Of a stretch of 64,000 bases of DNA, positions 33,693 through 41,735 are shown piece by piece; positions within the stretch are counted from its first letter, which is position 1, and each line of letters starts with the position of its first letter. This DNA is from Catellatospora sp. IY07-71. Lineage in GTDB: Bacteria; Actinomycetota; Actinomycetes; Mycobacteriales; Micromonosporaceae. Location of the stretch: contig NZ_AP023360.1 in NCBI RefSeq assembly GCF_018326265.1, forward strand, positions 6,569,001-6,633,000, written 5' to 3'. The position numbers were made by a program, and so were the translations under genes. The notes beneath the pieces are model-generated. The model saw only the letters and a program-made list of their open reading frames with translations, was not told the origin of the DNA and did no database searches.

Positions 33693-35249
33693 GTGACCAG
33701 GGTCTTCGACGCGGTGCTGTGCGACCGGGACGACACCCTGATCCGCGACGTACCCCGCATCAGCGACCCCGGCCTGGTCGTGCCGATGCCCGGCGCGCGG
33801 CGGGCGCTGGACCGGCTGCGCGCCGCGGGCCTGCGCATCGGCGTGGTGTCGAACCAGGCGGCTGTCGGTGACGGGTACACCACCCGGGCACAGGCCGACG
33901 CCGTCGACGCGCGCGTCGAGCAGCTGCTCGGGCCCTTCGGCAGCTGGCAGCTGTGCTGCCACACCCGCGACGGCGGCTGCGGCTGCCGCAAACCCGCACC
34001 GGGACTGATCCAGGCCGCCGCCCGCGAGCTGGGCGTGCTCCCCCACCGCTGTGTCGTGATCGGAGACATCGGCACCGACCTGGCCGCCGCGGCCGCCGCG
34101 GGCGCGACCGGCCTGCTCGTGCCCACCGCACGGACCAGGGCCGAGGAGATCAGCGCCGCCGCGTACCGCGCGGACGACCTCGGGGCGGCGGCGGACTGGA
34201 TCCTCGCCCGCCAGGATGTCCTGCGGCCAGGTCCGGCCCGGTCCGGCCAGCCCGGTCACGTGCTGGCCGTACGCACCGATTCCGCCGGGGACGTGCTGCT
34301 CATGGGACCCGCGATCCGCGCGCTGGCCACCCACGCCCGTGAGGTGACCCTGCTGACCGGCCCGCTGGGCGAGGCGGCCGGGCGGTTGCTGCCCGGCGTG
34401 ACGCGCACGCTCGTCTGGCGGACGCCGTGGATCGAGCGCGATGCGGCGGCAGTCGAACCGTCCGAGGTGGACCGTCTGGTCCGGACCGTGCGCGAGCTGA
34501 GCGTCGACGAGGCCGTGGTGTTCACCTCCTTCCACCAGTCGCCCCTGCCGATGGCGCTGCTGCTGCGGCTGGCCGGGGTCGGGCGGATCAGCGCGATCAG
34601 CGAGGACTACCCCGGCGCGCTGCTGGACGTGCGCCACCACGTGCCCGACGACCTGCCGGAGGCCCAGCGCGCGCTGTCGCTGGCGGCCGCGGCGGGACAC
34701 GTCCTCCCTGACGGCGACGACGGCCGGTTGCGTACGAACCTTCCAGCTGCGGATACACGCGGCCGGCTCGTCGTCGTCCACCCCGGCGCGAACGCGGGCG
34801 CGCGTGGCATTCCGCGTAAACGGGCGGTGGGGATCGTGCAGGCGCTGGCGCAGGCCGGATACGAGGTCGCCGTCACCGGCGGGCCGGGCGAGGCGGAGCT
34901 GACCGCCGAGGTCGCCGGAGACGTTGCCACCGATCTGGGCGGGCAGACCGACTGGGCGGCGCTCGGCCGGCTGCTGGCGCGCTCCGCCTGCCTGGTCGTC
35001 GGCAACACCGGACCGGCGCACCTGGCCGCCGCGGTCGGCACGCCCGTGGTCAGCCTGTACGCCCCCACGGTGCCGTTGGCGCGCTGGGGCCCGTACGCCG
35101 TGCCGCACGTGCGCCTCGGCGACCCCGACGCGCCCTGCCGCGACAGCCGGGCGGTCAACTGCACCCTGCCCGGCCATCCGTGCCTCGGCGCGATCGACCC
35201 GAACGAGGTGGTCGCCGCCGTGGACCGTCTTCTCGGGAGCGCGTCATGA
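33693..35249 (+). CDS. Fusion: GmhB-like HAD phosphatase + GT9 glycosyltransferase
   Basis: 518 residues if the GTG at 33693 is the start (33666 GTG is an alternative). Residues ~1-170 are a HAD-IIIA phosphatase: nucleophile motif CDRDDTL, VVSNQAAVG, a compact Cys/His zinc cluster (CCHTRDGGCGCRKP) and GDIGTDLAAA. This matches GmhB, which removes the 7-phosphate of heptose bisphosphate. The rest is a GT9 heptosyltransferase-like domain (HVLAVRTDSAGDVLLMGPAIRAL, VVVHPGANAGAR, VVGNTGPAHLAAAVGTP). This fuses a pathway enzyme to the transferase using its product. The next gene starts within its stop codon (ATGA). Confidence 0.88.
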   Translation: MTRVFDAVLCDRDDTLIRDVPRISDPGLVVPMPGARRALDRLRAAGLRIGVVSNQAAVGDGYTTRAQADAVDARVEQLLGPFGSWQLCCHTRDGGCGCRKPAPGLIQAAARELGVLPHRCVVIGDIGTDLAAAAAAGATGLLVPTARTRAEEISAAAYRADDLGAAADWILARQDVLRPGPARSGQPGHVLAVRTDSAGDVLLMGPAIRALATHAREVTLLTGPLGEAAGRLLPGVTRTLVWRTPWIERDAAAVEPSEVDRLVRTVRELSVDEAVVFTSFHQSPLPMALLLRLAGVGRISAISEDYPGALLDVRHHVPDDLPEAQRALSLAAAAGHVLPDGDDGRLRTNLPAADTRGRLVVVHPGANAGARGIPRKRAVGIVQALAQAGYEVAVTGGPGEAELTAEVAGDVATDLGGQTDWAALGRLLARSACLVVGNTGPAHLAAAVGTPVVSLYAPTVPLARWGPYAVPHVRLGDPDAPCRDSRAVNCTLPGHPCLGAIDPNEVVAAVDRLLGSAS

Positions 35250-36229
35250 GAATCCTGCTCTGGCACGTGCACGCCGCCTGGACCACCGCGTTCCTGCAAG
35301 GGCCGCACACCTACCTGGTGCCGGTCACCGCCGATCGCGGCCCGTACGGGCGGGGCCGCGCCCAGACCTACGACTGGCCGGGCTCCTGTGTGGAGCTGAG
35401 CCCGGCCGAGCTGGCCGAGACCGACGTGGACCTGCTGGTGCTCCAGCGGCCCGAGGAGTGGGCGCTGGCCGCGCGCTGGCTGCGCCGCACCCCGGGCCGC
35501 GACGTGCCGGTGGTGTACGTGGAGCACAACACCCCGCGCCGCGACGTGCCCGACAGCCCGCATCCGATGGCCGACCGCGACGACGTGACCCTGGTGCACG
35601 TCAGCCACTTCAACGACCTGTTCTGGAACTCGGGCGGCACCCGCACGGTCGTGGTCGAGCACGGCATCTGCCCGCCCGCGGCCGGGTACACCGGCGAGCT
35701 GGCCCGGGTCGGCGTGGCGATCAACGAGCCGCTGCGGCGCTGGCGGGTCACCGGAACCGACCTGTTGCCCCGGTTCTGCGAGGTGGCCGAGCTGGACGTG
35801 TTCGGCATCGGCGCCGGGCGGCTGCGCGGCCTGCTCCCGCCCGCCACCGGCCTGTACGACGACCCCCCGCAGCACGAGCTGCACCGGCAGCTGGCCCGCC
35901 GCCGCGTCTACCTGCACCCGATGCGGTGGACGTCGCTGGGCCTGAGCCTGCTGGAGGCCATGATGATCGGCGTTCCGGTGGTCGTGCTGGCCACCACGGA
36001 GGCCGTGGAAGCCGTGCCGCCGCAGTCCGGCGTGCTGTCCACGCGGGTGGACACGCTGGTCGAGGCGGTGCGCTGGCTGATCAAGGATCCCGAGACCGCC
36101 ACCGAGGTCGGCTTGCGGGGCCAGGCAGCGGTCCGCGCCCGCTACGGGCTCGACCGGTTCCTCGCCGCCTGGGAGCGGCTGTTCAAGGAGGTGGCGCCAT
36201 GTATGTCGACTCCATCGACGGCAAGGTGA
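35246..36229 (+). CDS. Glycosyltransferase (GT-B fold, GT1/GT4-like)
   Basis: 327 residues. The ATG at 35246 overlaps the previous stop. The N-terminus (MRILLWHVHAAWTTAFLQGPHTY) and C-terminal RVYLHPMRWTSLGLSLLEAMMIGVPVVVLATTEAVEAVP, with the acidic Glu in the donor-binding motif, are typical of GT-B retaining transferases. It probably adds a sugar in the same pathway as the flanking heptose genes. Its last 31 bp overlap the following gene, an unusually long overlap that implies tight coupling. Confidence 0.88.
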   Translation: MRILLWHVHAAWTTAFLQGPHTYLVPVTADRGPYGRGRAQTYDWPGSCVELSPAELAETDVDLLVLQRPEEWALAARWLRRTPGRDVPVVYVEHNTPRRDVPDSPHPMADRDDVTLVHVSHFNDLFWNSGGTRTVVVEHGICPPAAGYTGELARVGVAINEPLRRWRVTGTDLLPRFCEVAELDVFGIGAGRLRGLLPPATGLYDDPPQHELHRQLARRRVYLHPMRWTSLGLSLLEAMMIGVPVVVLATTEAVEAVPPQSGVLSTRVDTLVEAVRWLIKDPETATEVGLRGQAAVRARYGLDRFLAAWERLFKEVAPCMSTPSTAR

Positions 36230-36840
36230 TCCACAGTCACCTGCGCCGGCTGCAGCAGACCGCGAGCGCGTTCGAGCCGGAGGCGGGCAAGCTCGCCCGG
36301 TGGGGGCTGGTGCTGGCCCGTACGCTGATCGGCGGCGGGCGGCTGCTGGTCGCCGGGAACGGCGGCTCCGCCGCGCAGGCGCAGCATCTGGCCGCCGAGT
36401 TCGTCGGCAAGCTGCGCGAGGACCGCATCCCGCTCTCGGCGATCGCGCTGACCGCCGACACCTGCGGGCTCACCGCGATCGCCAACGACTACGGATACGG
36501 CCACGTGTTCGCCCGGCAGGTGCGGGCCCACGGGCAGCCGGGCGACGTGCTGCTGCTCATCTCGACCAGCGGCCGCAGCCCGAACCTGCTGGAGGCCGCC
36601 GACACCGGCCGGGCGCTGGGCATGCGCATCTGGGCGTTCACGGGCGACCGGCCCAACCCGCTGGCCGAGCGATGCGCCGAGGCGCTGGCCGTGCCCAGCA
36701 ACGACACCCAGATGGTGCAGGAGCTGCACCTGGCCGCCGCCCACCTGCTGTGCGAGTACGTCGACGCGGCACTGCCCCGCGCGCACGGCGCGCCGCCGTC
36801 CCCGGTCGAGCTGCGGGTCATGGCGGGAGCCCCGCGATGA
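36199..36840 (+). CDS. gmhA: SIS-domain sedoheptulose-7-phosphate isomerase
   Basis: 213 residues. SIS fold with the diagnostic segments GRLLVAGNGGSAAQAQHLAAEFVGK, LTADTCGLTAIANDYGY, and LLLISTSGRSPNLLEAADTGR, as in GmhA. It should convert sedoheptulose 7-phosphate to D-glycero-D-manno-heptose 7-phosphate, the first step to ADP-heptose. GmhA family members usually have about 190-200 residues. Active-site His near MVQELHLAAAHLLCEYV fits. The ATG at 36199 lies within the previous gene and follows AAGGAGGTGG. It overlaps the HldE gene (ATGA). Confidence 0.9.
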   Translation: MYVDSIDGKVIHSHLRRLQQTASAFEPEAGKLARWGLVLARTLIGGGRLLVAGNGGSAAQAQHLAAEFVGKLREDRIPLSAIALTADTCGLTAIANDYGYGHVFARQVRAHGQPGDVLLLISTSGRSPNLLEAADTGRALGMRIWAFTGDRPNPLAERCAEALAVPSNDTQMVQELHLAAAHLLCEYVDAALPRAHGAPPSPVELRVMAGAPR

Positions 36841-38291
36841 CCCCGCAGCTGCTGGTGGTGGGCGACTCGCTGCTCGATCTGGACGTGGCGGGCAGCGTGG
36901 ACCGGATCAGCCCGGACGCGCCGGTGCCCGTGTTCGAGGAGGGCGACGCCACCGCCCGGCCCGGCGGTGCCGCGCTCGCCGCGACGCTGCTCGCGCTGCA
37001 CGGGCACCGGGTGCGGCTGCTGACCGCGATCGGCGCCGACGAGGCCGGGCAGCGCCTGCGCGGCCTGCTCGACGAACACGGCGTCGAGGTGCTGCCGCTG
37101 CCCTATCGGGGACACACCCCGGAGAAGATCCGGCTGCTCAGCGGGCGGCAGGTGGTGCTGCGGCTGGACCGCTCGGCGGTCACCGAGCCGGTCGGCGAGC
37201 CGGCGGAGACCGCGCTGGTGGCGCTGGCCCAAGCCGACGGCGTGCTCGTCGCCGACTACGGGCGCGGCGTCACCAGCGCCAACGAGCTGCGCCGGGTGCT
37301 GGCCACGGTCGCCGGCAGCCGGCCGGTGGTGTGGGACCCGCACCCGCGCAGCCGCGGCCCGGTGCACGGGATGCGCCTGGTCACCCCGAACGAGCACGAG
37401 CTGCCCGCCGACGACGACGGGACCGCCCCGCACGCCGACCGGCTCGGCGCGCTGACCCGCCGCGCCGCGACCGCGCGGCTGGTCTGGCGCGCGGGCGCGG
37501 TCGCGCTGACCCTCGGCGCGCAGGGCGCGCTGCTGGCCGACGGCAGCCCCGTGCCACTGGTCGTCGCCCCGCCGCTGGTCGGCGAAGGCGACACCTGCGG
37601 CGCCGGGGACCGGTTCGCGGGAGCGGCCACGGCCGCACTGGCCGAGGGCGCGCTGGCATCCGAGGCGGTGCAGGTCGCGGTCGCGGCGGCGGCCCGGTTC
37701 GTGGCCTGCGGCGGCGCGCAGCACTACCGGCAGGACAGCCCCGCGGCGCCTGCGCCCGGCGCGTTCGGGCTGGCGGCAGCCTGCGAGGTGGTCGCCCGGA
37801 CCCGGGCCGCGGGCGGGCGGGTGGTGGCCACCGGCGGCTGCTTCGACCTGCTGCACGCCGGGCACGTGGCCACCCTGCGCGCAGCCCGCGACCTCGGCGA
37901 CTGCCTGGTGGTCTGCGTGAACTCCGACCGCAGCGTACGCGGGCTGAAGGGCGCGGGCCGGCCGCTGGTCGGCCAGGACGACCGCGCGCAGACGCTGGCC
38001 GCGCTCGGCTGCGTCGACGCGGTGGTGGTGTTCGACGACGCGACGCCGCTCGGGGTGCTGGAGCACCTGCGCCCGGACGTGTGGGTCAAGGGCGGCGACT
38101 ACAACCTGCAGGAGCCCGGCGCGGCCCAGCCCTCCGGCGGCGTGCTGCCGGAGGCCGACCGGGTCCGGGACTGGGGCGGGCAGTGCGTGCTGGTGCCGTA
38201 TGTGGCCGGGCACTCCACCACCGCCCTGATCCACAGCGCCCGGCGCACGGCACCCGCCGCGCCGGAGGAGGCACGAAGGAGCACGCCATGA
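36837..38291 (+). CDS. hldE: Bifunctional heptose kinase / adenylyltransferase
   Basis: 484 residues, two domains as in HldE. Residues ~1-310 are a ribokinase-fold sugar kinase (GDSLLDLDVAGSVDRISPDAPVPVFE, VADYGRGVTS, and the catalytic GEGDTCGAGDRF). From about 325 is a nucleotidyltransferase with GGCFDLLHAGHVATL (HxGH) and VWVKGGDY. Reactions: phosphorylation of heptose-7-phosphate at O1 and, after dephosphorylation by the HAD domain, AMP transfer to give ADP-heptose. It overlaps genes on both sides by 4 bp. Nucleotide specificity (ADP) is assumed from homology. Confidence 0.93.
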   Translation: MTPQLLVVGDSLLDLDVAGSVDRISPDAPVPVFEEGDATARPGGAALAATLLALHGHRVRLLTAIGADEAGQRLRGLLDEHGVEVLPLPYRGHTPEKIRLLSGRQVVLRLDRSAVTEPVGEPAETALVALAQADGVLVADYGRGVTSANELRRVLATVAGSRPVVWDPHPRSRGPVHGMRLVTPNEHELPADDDGTAPHADRLGALTRRAATARLVWRAGAVALTLGAQGALLADGSPVPLVVAPPLVGEGDTCGAGDRFAGAATAALAEGALASEAVQVAVAAAARFVACGGAQHYRQDSPAAPAPGAFGLAAACEVVARTRAAGGRVVATGGCFDLLHAGHVATLRAARDLGDCLVVCVNSDRSVRGLKGAGRPLVGQDDRAQTLAALGCVDAVVVFDDATPLGVLEHLRPDVWVKGGDYNLQEPGAAQPSGGVLPEADRVRDWGGQCVLVPYVAGHSTTALIHSARRTAPAAPEEARRSTP

Positions 38292-38971
38292 ACGCCAACC
38301 CGGGACGGGTGCTGGTCAGCGGCGGCGCGAGCGGCCTGGGCGCCGCCGTGGTGCGGGCGGTCGCCGACGCGGGCGGCAAACCGTACACGGTGGACCGGCA
38401 GCCGGTCGACGGCGACGGCGTGGTCGCCGACGTGGCCGACACCGCGGCGGTGACCGCGGCCGTCACCGAGCTGGCCCAGCGGACCGGCGGGTTCGACGCG
38501 GTGGTCACCGCGGCGGGCTGGGACCGGCCCGGCCGCCTGGCCGACGTGCCCGCCGACGAGTGGGATCAGGTGGTCAGGATCGACCTGCTCGGCACCGCGG
38601 CGGTGGTCCGCGCCGTGCTGCCGCACCTGCCGGTGACCGGCGGGCACGTGGTCACCATCGCCTCGACGCTGGGCCTGCGCGCGCTGTCGGACGCCACGGC
38701 GTACTGCGCCGCCAAGTTCGGCGTGGTCGGGTTCACCCGGGCGCTGGCCGTCGAGCTGGCCGGGCAGGTCGATGTGACGCTGCTGATCCCGGGCGGGATG
38801 CGCACCGCCTTCTTCGACGGCCGCACCGAGCAGTACAAGCCCGGCGCGGACGCCGCGCTCAACGACCCGGCGTACGTGGCGAACGCGGTCCTGTTCGCAC
38901 TGAGCCAGCCGCCCGGCTGCGCGGTCCGGGAGCTGATCGTGTGCCCCGACCGGGAGCCGTCCTACCCGTGA
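38288..38971 (+). CDS. SDR-family oxidoreductase in heptose locus
   Basis: 227 residues. NAD(P)-binding VLVSGGASGLGAAVVRAVADAG, then TAAGWDRPG, and catalytic STLGLRALSDATAYCAAKFGVVGF (Ser, Tyr, Lys). It is a classical SDR, not the extended HldD-type epimerase, so it is unlikely to be ADP-heptose 6-epimerase. It may oxidise or reduce a position of the sugar. Overlaps both neighbours by 4 bp and belongs to the same operon. Confidence 0.9.
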   Translation: MNANPGRVLVSGGASGLGAAVVRAVADAGGKPYTVDRQPVDGDGVVADVADTAAVTAAVTELAQRTGGFDAVVTAAGWDRPGRLADVPADEWDQVVRIDLLGTAAVVRAVLPHLPVTGGHVVTIASTLGLRALSDATAYCAAKFGVVGFTRALAVELAGQVDVTLLIPGGMRTAFFDGRTEQYKPGADAALNDPAYVANAVLFALSQPPGCAVRELIVCPDREPSYP

Positions 38972-39933
38972 CCGGCCCTCCGGCGGACATCCTGGTGCTG
39001 CGCGCGCTGGGCATCGGGGACCTGGCGACGGGCGTCCCGGCGCTGCGCGGCCTGCGCGCGGCGTACCCGGCGGCGGCGCTCACCCTCGCCGCCCCGGCCT
39101 GGCTCGCTCCGCTGGTGGATCTCATCGGTGCCGTCGACCGGCTCGACCCGGTCGACGGCCTGCGCTCGCGGCCGGGCTGGGGCCGGTACGACCTCACGGT
39201 CAACCTGCACGGCCGGGGGCCGCAGTCGCACCGGCTGCTGGCCCCGCTCGGTGTCCCGCTGTGGGCGTTCCGCAACCCCGAGGCGGGCTGCCTGATCGGT
39301 CCCGAGTGGCGGCCTGACGAGCACGAGGTGGCCCGCTGGTGCCGCCTGGTCGCCTGGTACGGCGCTCCGGCCGATCCGGCCGACCTGAGGCTGTCCGCCC
39401 CGCGCGCGGCGCCCGCCGAGGCCGGGGCGACGCTGGTGCATCCCGGCGCCAAGGCCCCGGCCCGGCGCTGGCCGCCCGAGCGGTTCGCCGCCGTGGCCCG
39501 CGCCCTGTCCGGCGCCGGGCACCGGGTCCTGATCACCGGATCCGCCGGTGACGCGGCATTGGCCCGGCACGTGGCCGGCCTCGCCGGTCTACCCGGATCG
39601 CAGGCGGTGGCCGGGCGGACCGACATCGGCGAGCTGGCCGGGCTCGTCGCGCACGCCCGGCTGGTGGTGTGCGGCGACACGGGCATCGGCCACCTGGCCA
39701 CCGCGTACGGGACCCCGTCGGTGGTCCTGTTCGCCGAGCTGGGCCCGCACCTGTGGGGACCACCGGCCGCCCGCCCATGGCATCGGGCACTGTGGCGCGC
39801 GGATCTGGCCGGCGAACCACCCGCCGCCGACACGCCGCATCCGGCGCTGGCCGCGTTGACCGCCGCAGAGGTCGTCGTCGCGGCCGGGCAGGCCATCGGC
39901 GACAGGAGCCACGCATCGCACCGGTTGCTGTAG
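38968..39933 (+). CDS. GT9 family glycosyltransferase (heptosyltransferase-like)
   Basis: 321 residues from a GTG overlapping the SDR stop. It starts DILVLRALGIGDLATGVPALRGLRAAYP and has LVHPGAKAPARRWPPERFAAVAR, ITGSAGDAALA and VVCGDTGIGHLATAYGTPSVVLF, the family's donor-binding regions. GT9 enzymes transfer heptose from ADP-heptose in LPS core synthesis. Here, in a cell with no LPS, the acceptor must be different. It is the last gene before a bidirectional terminator. Confidence 0.92.
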   Translation: MTGPPADILVLRALGIGDLATGVPALRGLRAAYPAAALTLAAPAWLAPLVDLIGAVDRLDPVDGLRSRPGWGRYDLTVNLHGRGPQSHRLLAPLGVPLWAFRNPEAGCLIGPEWRPDEHEVARWCRLVAWYGAPADPADLRLSAPRAAPAEAGATLVHPGAKAPARRWPPERFAAVARALSGAGHRVLITGSAGDAALARHVAGLAGLPGSQAVAGRTDIGELAGLVAHARLVVCGDTGIGHLATAYGTPSVVLFAELGPHLWGPPAARPWHRALWRADLAGEPPAADTPHPALAALTAAEVVVAAGQAIGDRSHASHRLL

Positions 39934-40019
39934 CCGTGGTCACCTGAACCAGGTCTTCGACGAGGCGAACCACCGGTCGGCGCGAGGCCTGCGTGCGGCG
40001 CTGTTCGGCGGGGATGGGG

Positions 40020-40060
40020 CCGGTGCCCGCGCACAGCCGAGCGGCCGCCGCGGGCACCGG
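40020..40060. terminator. Bidirectional terminator
   Basis: CCGGTGCCCGCG (40020-40031) pairs perfectly with 40049-40060 (12 bp) between the convergent GT9 and ABC permease genes. Confidence 0.8.
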
Positions 40061-40074
40061 TTCCGTCCTGCCGG

Positions 40075-40809
40075 TCAGGCGACGTCCTGGCGGGTGGTGA
40101 ACGCGATCGCGGCAGCCGCGAACAGCACCGCGTATCCGGCCAGCAGCGCGGCGGCACCCCACTGGGGCAGCCCGTCGGCGATGGAGGCCGGGATCCGCCC
40201 AACGGCGGTGCCTGCCGAGAACGGCAGGTACCTGGTGACGTCGCGGCCCACGAGCTGCCCGACGACGCCTTCGACCAGCGTCAGCCAGGCCAGCGCACCG
40301 GCCACCGCGACGGCGAGGTTGCGCACCAGCGCCCCGATGCCGACGCCGATCGCGGCGAACGCCGCGTTCCACACCACCCCGCCGGCCGCGGTGCGCCACA
40401 GCTCGGCGTCCGACCAGGGCATGCTGTGCCCGGCCGCGGTCAGCCACCCATAAGTCACGGCGAGCGACACCACCGCGCCCGCGGCGCCGAGCCCGAACCC
40501 GGCCAGGGTGGTGAGGGTCAGCTTCGCCGCCACGACCCGGCCGCGGCGGGGGCTGCCGAGGTAGGTGTCGGTGATCGTCTTGTGGCGGTACTCCCCCGCG
40601 ACCGCGACGATCCCGAGCACCAGCGCGATCAGCGAGGTCAGGCCGACGTGCGCGACGGCGCCGATCGCGGTCGTGGCCTGGTCGAGGGGCATGTTGGACA
40701 GCGGCCCGGCAGCGCCCGCGGTGATCAGGACGAGCTGGACGGCCAGCAGGATGGCGAACCCGCGGGTGGTGCGCAGCTTGAGCCATTCGTTTCCGATGAG
40801 CTTGAGCAC
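40075..40809 (-). CDS. ABC-2 type transporter permease
   Basis: 244 residues. After MLKLIGNEWLKLRTTRGFAILL come about six hydrophobic helices, with EYRHKTITDTYLGSPRRGRVVAAKL as the usual cytosolic loop of ABC-2 permeases. It pairs with the ATPase encoded immediately upstream (13-bp gap). A divergent sensor kinase/regulator pair is adjacent, as in many antibiotic- or stress-sensing ABC modules. The substrate is unknown. Confidence 0.9.
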   Translation of the reverse strand: MLKLIGNEWLKLRTTRGFAILLAVQLVLITAGAAGPLSNMPLDQATTAIGAVAHVGLTSLIALVLGIVAVAGEYRHKTITDTYLGSPRRGRVVAAKLTLTTLAGFGLGAAGAVVSLAVTYGWLTAAGHSMPWSDAELWRTAAGGVVWNAAFAAIGVGIGALVRNLAVAVAGALAWLTLVEGVVGQLVGRDVTRYLPFSAGTAVGRIPASIADGLPQWGAAALLAGYAVLFAAAAIAFTTRQDVA

Positions 40810-40822
40810 GGTGGTGGTCTCC

Positions 40823-41557
40823 TCAGCGCGTCGCGGCGGCGGTGTCGTGCTGGTCGGTGGTCAGGCGCAGGAACGCGTCCTCCAGGGAGCCCGCGTGCTC
40901 GCGCAGCCGGTCCATCGGCCCGTCGAAGGTGAGCCGGCCACCGGCCAGGATGACCACATGGTCGGCGGTCTGGGCGACCTCGGACAGGACGTGACTGGAC
41001 ACGATCACCGTGCGGCCGGTGGCGGCCCGCCCGCGCAGCAGCTCCCGCAGCCACGCCATGCCCGCTGGGTCCAGGCCGTTGGCGGGCTCGTCGAGCACCA
41101 GCACCTGCGGGTCGCCCAGCAGCGCGGCCGCCAGGCCGAGCCGCTGGCGCATTCCCAGCGAGTACCCGCCGACCCGGCGCCCGGCGGCCTCGGACAGGCC
41201 GACCTCGTCGAGGACCTCCTCGACCCGGGTGGCCGGCAGGCCGGCGGAGTGAGCGGCGATGCGCAGGTGGTCGCGGCCCCGGCGGCCCGGGTGGAAGCCG
41301 GTGGCCTCCAGCACCGCGCCGACCGTGCGGCGCGGATCCGGCAGGTCCGCGTACGGTCGGCCGCAGATCAGCGCCTGCCCGGCGGTCGGCCGGATCAGGC
41401 CCAGCATCATGCGCAACGTCGTGGTCTTGCCCGCGCCGTTCGGCCCGAGGAAGCCGGTCACCTGGCCGGCGGGCACGTCGAAGCTCAGCTCCCGCACCGC
41501 CTGCACCGGGCCGAAGTGTTTACTCAGTCCGCGGACCGAGATGTCGATGGATGTCAC
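40823..41557 (-). CDS. ABC transporter ATP-binding protein
   Basis: 244 residues from a GTG at 41557, chosen because it gives the family's usual beginning (MTSIDISVRGLSKHFG). Walker A GPNGAGKTT, signature YSLGMRQRLGLAAALLG (LGMRQ, as in drug-export ATPases), Walker B VLVLDEPANGLDPAGM and the His of the H-loop are present. It powers the permease downstream. The layout (ATPase, permease, divergent two-component system) is typical of drug- or cell-wall-stress modules. Confidence 0.93.
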   Translation of the reverse strand: MTSIDISVRGLSKHFGPVQAVRELSFDVPAGQVTGFLGPNGAGKTTTLRMMLGLIRPTAGQALICGRPYADLPDPRRTVGAVLEATGFHPGRRGRDHLRIAAHSAGLPATRVEEVLDEVGLSEAAGRRVGGYSLGMRQRLGLAAALLGDPQVLVLDEPANGLDPAGMAWLRELLRGRAATGRTVIVSSHVLSEVAQTADHVVILAGGRLTFDGPMDRLREHAGSLEDAFLRLTTDQHDTAAATR

Positions 41558-41735
41558 GGAAGACCTTTCGTCGACGGCCGGGCACACCCGTCCCGGCAAC
41601 AGCCCTCACCATCCCCGCCGGCACCCGGCCGCGTCGTCGCCTGCGCGCGCCATCTTCGACGTACCACGGATGCGGTACGCCACCTACCACCGCCAGGCGA
41701 TGCGGCCCGCAGACTCGGGGTTTTAACCTGGTGCG

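Noticed and set aside
38288-38971. SDR as ADP-heptose 6-epimerase (HldD)
   Set aside because: It is a 227-residue classical SDR with the catalytic Tyr-Cys-Ala-Ala-Lys motif, whereas HldD is an extended SDR of ~310 residues.
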